A stretch of 64,000 nt of DNA from assembly GCF_004331385.1 (NCBI RefSeq), contig NZ_SJON01000002.1, forward strand, positions 186,001 to 250,000, written 5' to 3'. Each line of letters starts with the position of its first letter. Within the stretch, counting starts at the first letter, position 1. A program made the translations under genes and the position numbers. Under the pieces are notes generated by a model. It ran no database searches and was not told where the DNA came from. It saw only the letters and a list, made by a program, of their open reading frames with translations. The DNA is from Enterobacter quasihormaechei. Its GTDB lineage: Bacteria > Pseudomonadota > Gammaproteobacteria > Enterobacterales > Enterobacteriaceae. Below, piece after piece: positions 63,874 to 64,000 of the stretch.

Positions 63874-64000
63874 ATGTTTACTGTATTCAGGCGACTGCTG
63901 GTCTGCCTGCTTTGGCTATGGCTGCCCTTCAGCCAGGCTGCCGACAGCGGCTGGCTGCGCGCCGCCGATAATCAGCACGCCAGCGTCAGGCTGCGTGCGC
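63874..64000 (+). CDS. scsB: ScsB, thiol-disulfide reductase (N-terminal fragment at window edge)
   Basis: Starts ATG 63874 with GGAG 10 nt upstream and runs off the right edge after 42 residues. The signal peptide (MFTVFRRLLVCLLWLWLPFS, cleaved after QAA or nearby) and DSGWLRAADNQHASVRLR match ScsB. That protein is a DsbD-like membrane protein which passes electrons to periplasmic ScsC. It follows scsA by 48 bp, as in Salmonella scsABCD. Confidence 0.88.
   Translation, partial: MFTVFRRLLVCLLWLWLPFSQAADSGWLRAADNQHASVRLRA

Overview
The window is chromosomal DNA from an enterobacterium, most likely Enterobacter (or a close relative such as Lelliottia). The backbone order aas-omrA/omrB-galR, lysA-lysR-ygeA-araE-kduD-kduI-yqeF-yqeG, glyU-ygeR-idi-lysS-prfB-recJ-dsbC-xerD-fldB-ygfX-sdhE-ygfZ-yqfA-bglA follows the 64-65 min region of E. 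coli K-12, with proteins close to E. coli in length and sequence. Between these anchors lie several accessory blocks absent from K-12 at this position.

Layout. 1-3.2 kb: truncated aas, sRNA genes OmrA and OmrB, galR. 3.1-8.5 kb: a beta-glucoside block (PTS EIIC, GH1 phospho-glucosidase, a UxuR/ExuR-like GntR regulator, a GNAT acetyltransferase, and a divergent LacI-family regulator). Two TTGGTATACCAA-type operators lie in its promoter region. 8.5-11.5 kb: lysA, lysR, ygeA. 11.6-23.6 kb: an oligogalacturonate (pectin breakdown) regulon of kdgF, togMNAB, kduID, ogl and kdgM, marked by KdgR-like boxes and interrupted by fepE and araE. 23.9-28 kb: thiolase yqeF, a PACE-family efflux gene with its LysR regulator, and amino-acid permease yqeG. 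28.05-28.5 kb: a 457-bp non-coding element with 80-bp terminal inverted repeats.

28.6-45.5 kb: yjdIJ and then a stress-hardening block: yciGFE-katN, a cyanide-insensitive bd-type oxidase (cioAB) with a GH13 trehalose-synthase-like enzyme, SDR enzymes, a PncC-like amidohydrolase, a DUF421 membrane protein and a YdeI-type OB-fold protein. After it come an alkylsulfatase, a lipoprotein, an OmpA-barrel-only protein, an IprA-like regulator and a FadL-family porin. 45.6-49.7 kb: a degenerate island next to tRNA-Gly(CCC). It holds an hcp remnant, an integrase remnant, two PAAR-type proteins (one fused to a candidate papain-like toxin) and two related two-helix membrane proteins that look like tandem immunity genes. 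This orphan type VI secretion effector module is the most novel item in the window. 49.9-64 kb: conserved housekeeping genes, including prfB with its programmed +1 frameshift, then an RpiR regulator, bglA and the start of the copper-tolerance scsAB operon.

How genes work together. KdgM (outer membrane) and TogMNAB (inner membrane) import oligogalacturonides. Ogl cleaves the dimers, KdgF and KduI rearrange the unsaturated product, and KduD reduces it to KDG, probably all under KdgR and CRP. The beta-glucoside operon is probably controlled by its own UxuR-like regulator as well as the LacI-type one. The 29.5-39.9 kb genes read as a stationary-phase, oxidative and desiccation tolerance set. Assignments rest on reading motifs and recalling family sequences; no database search was run.
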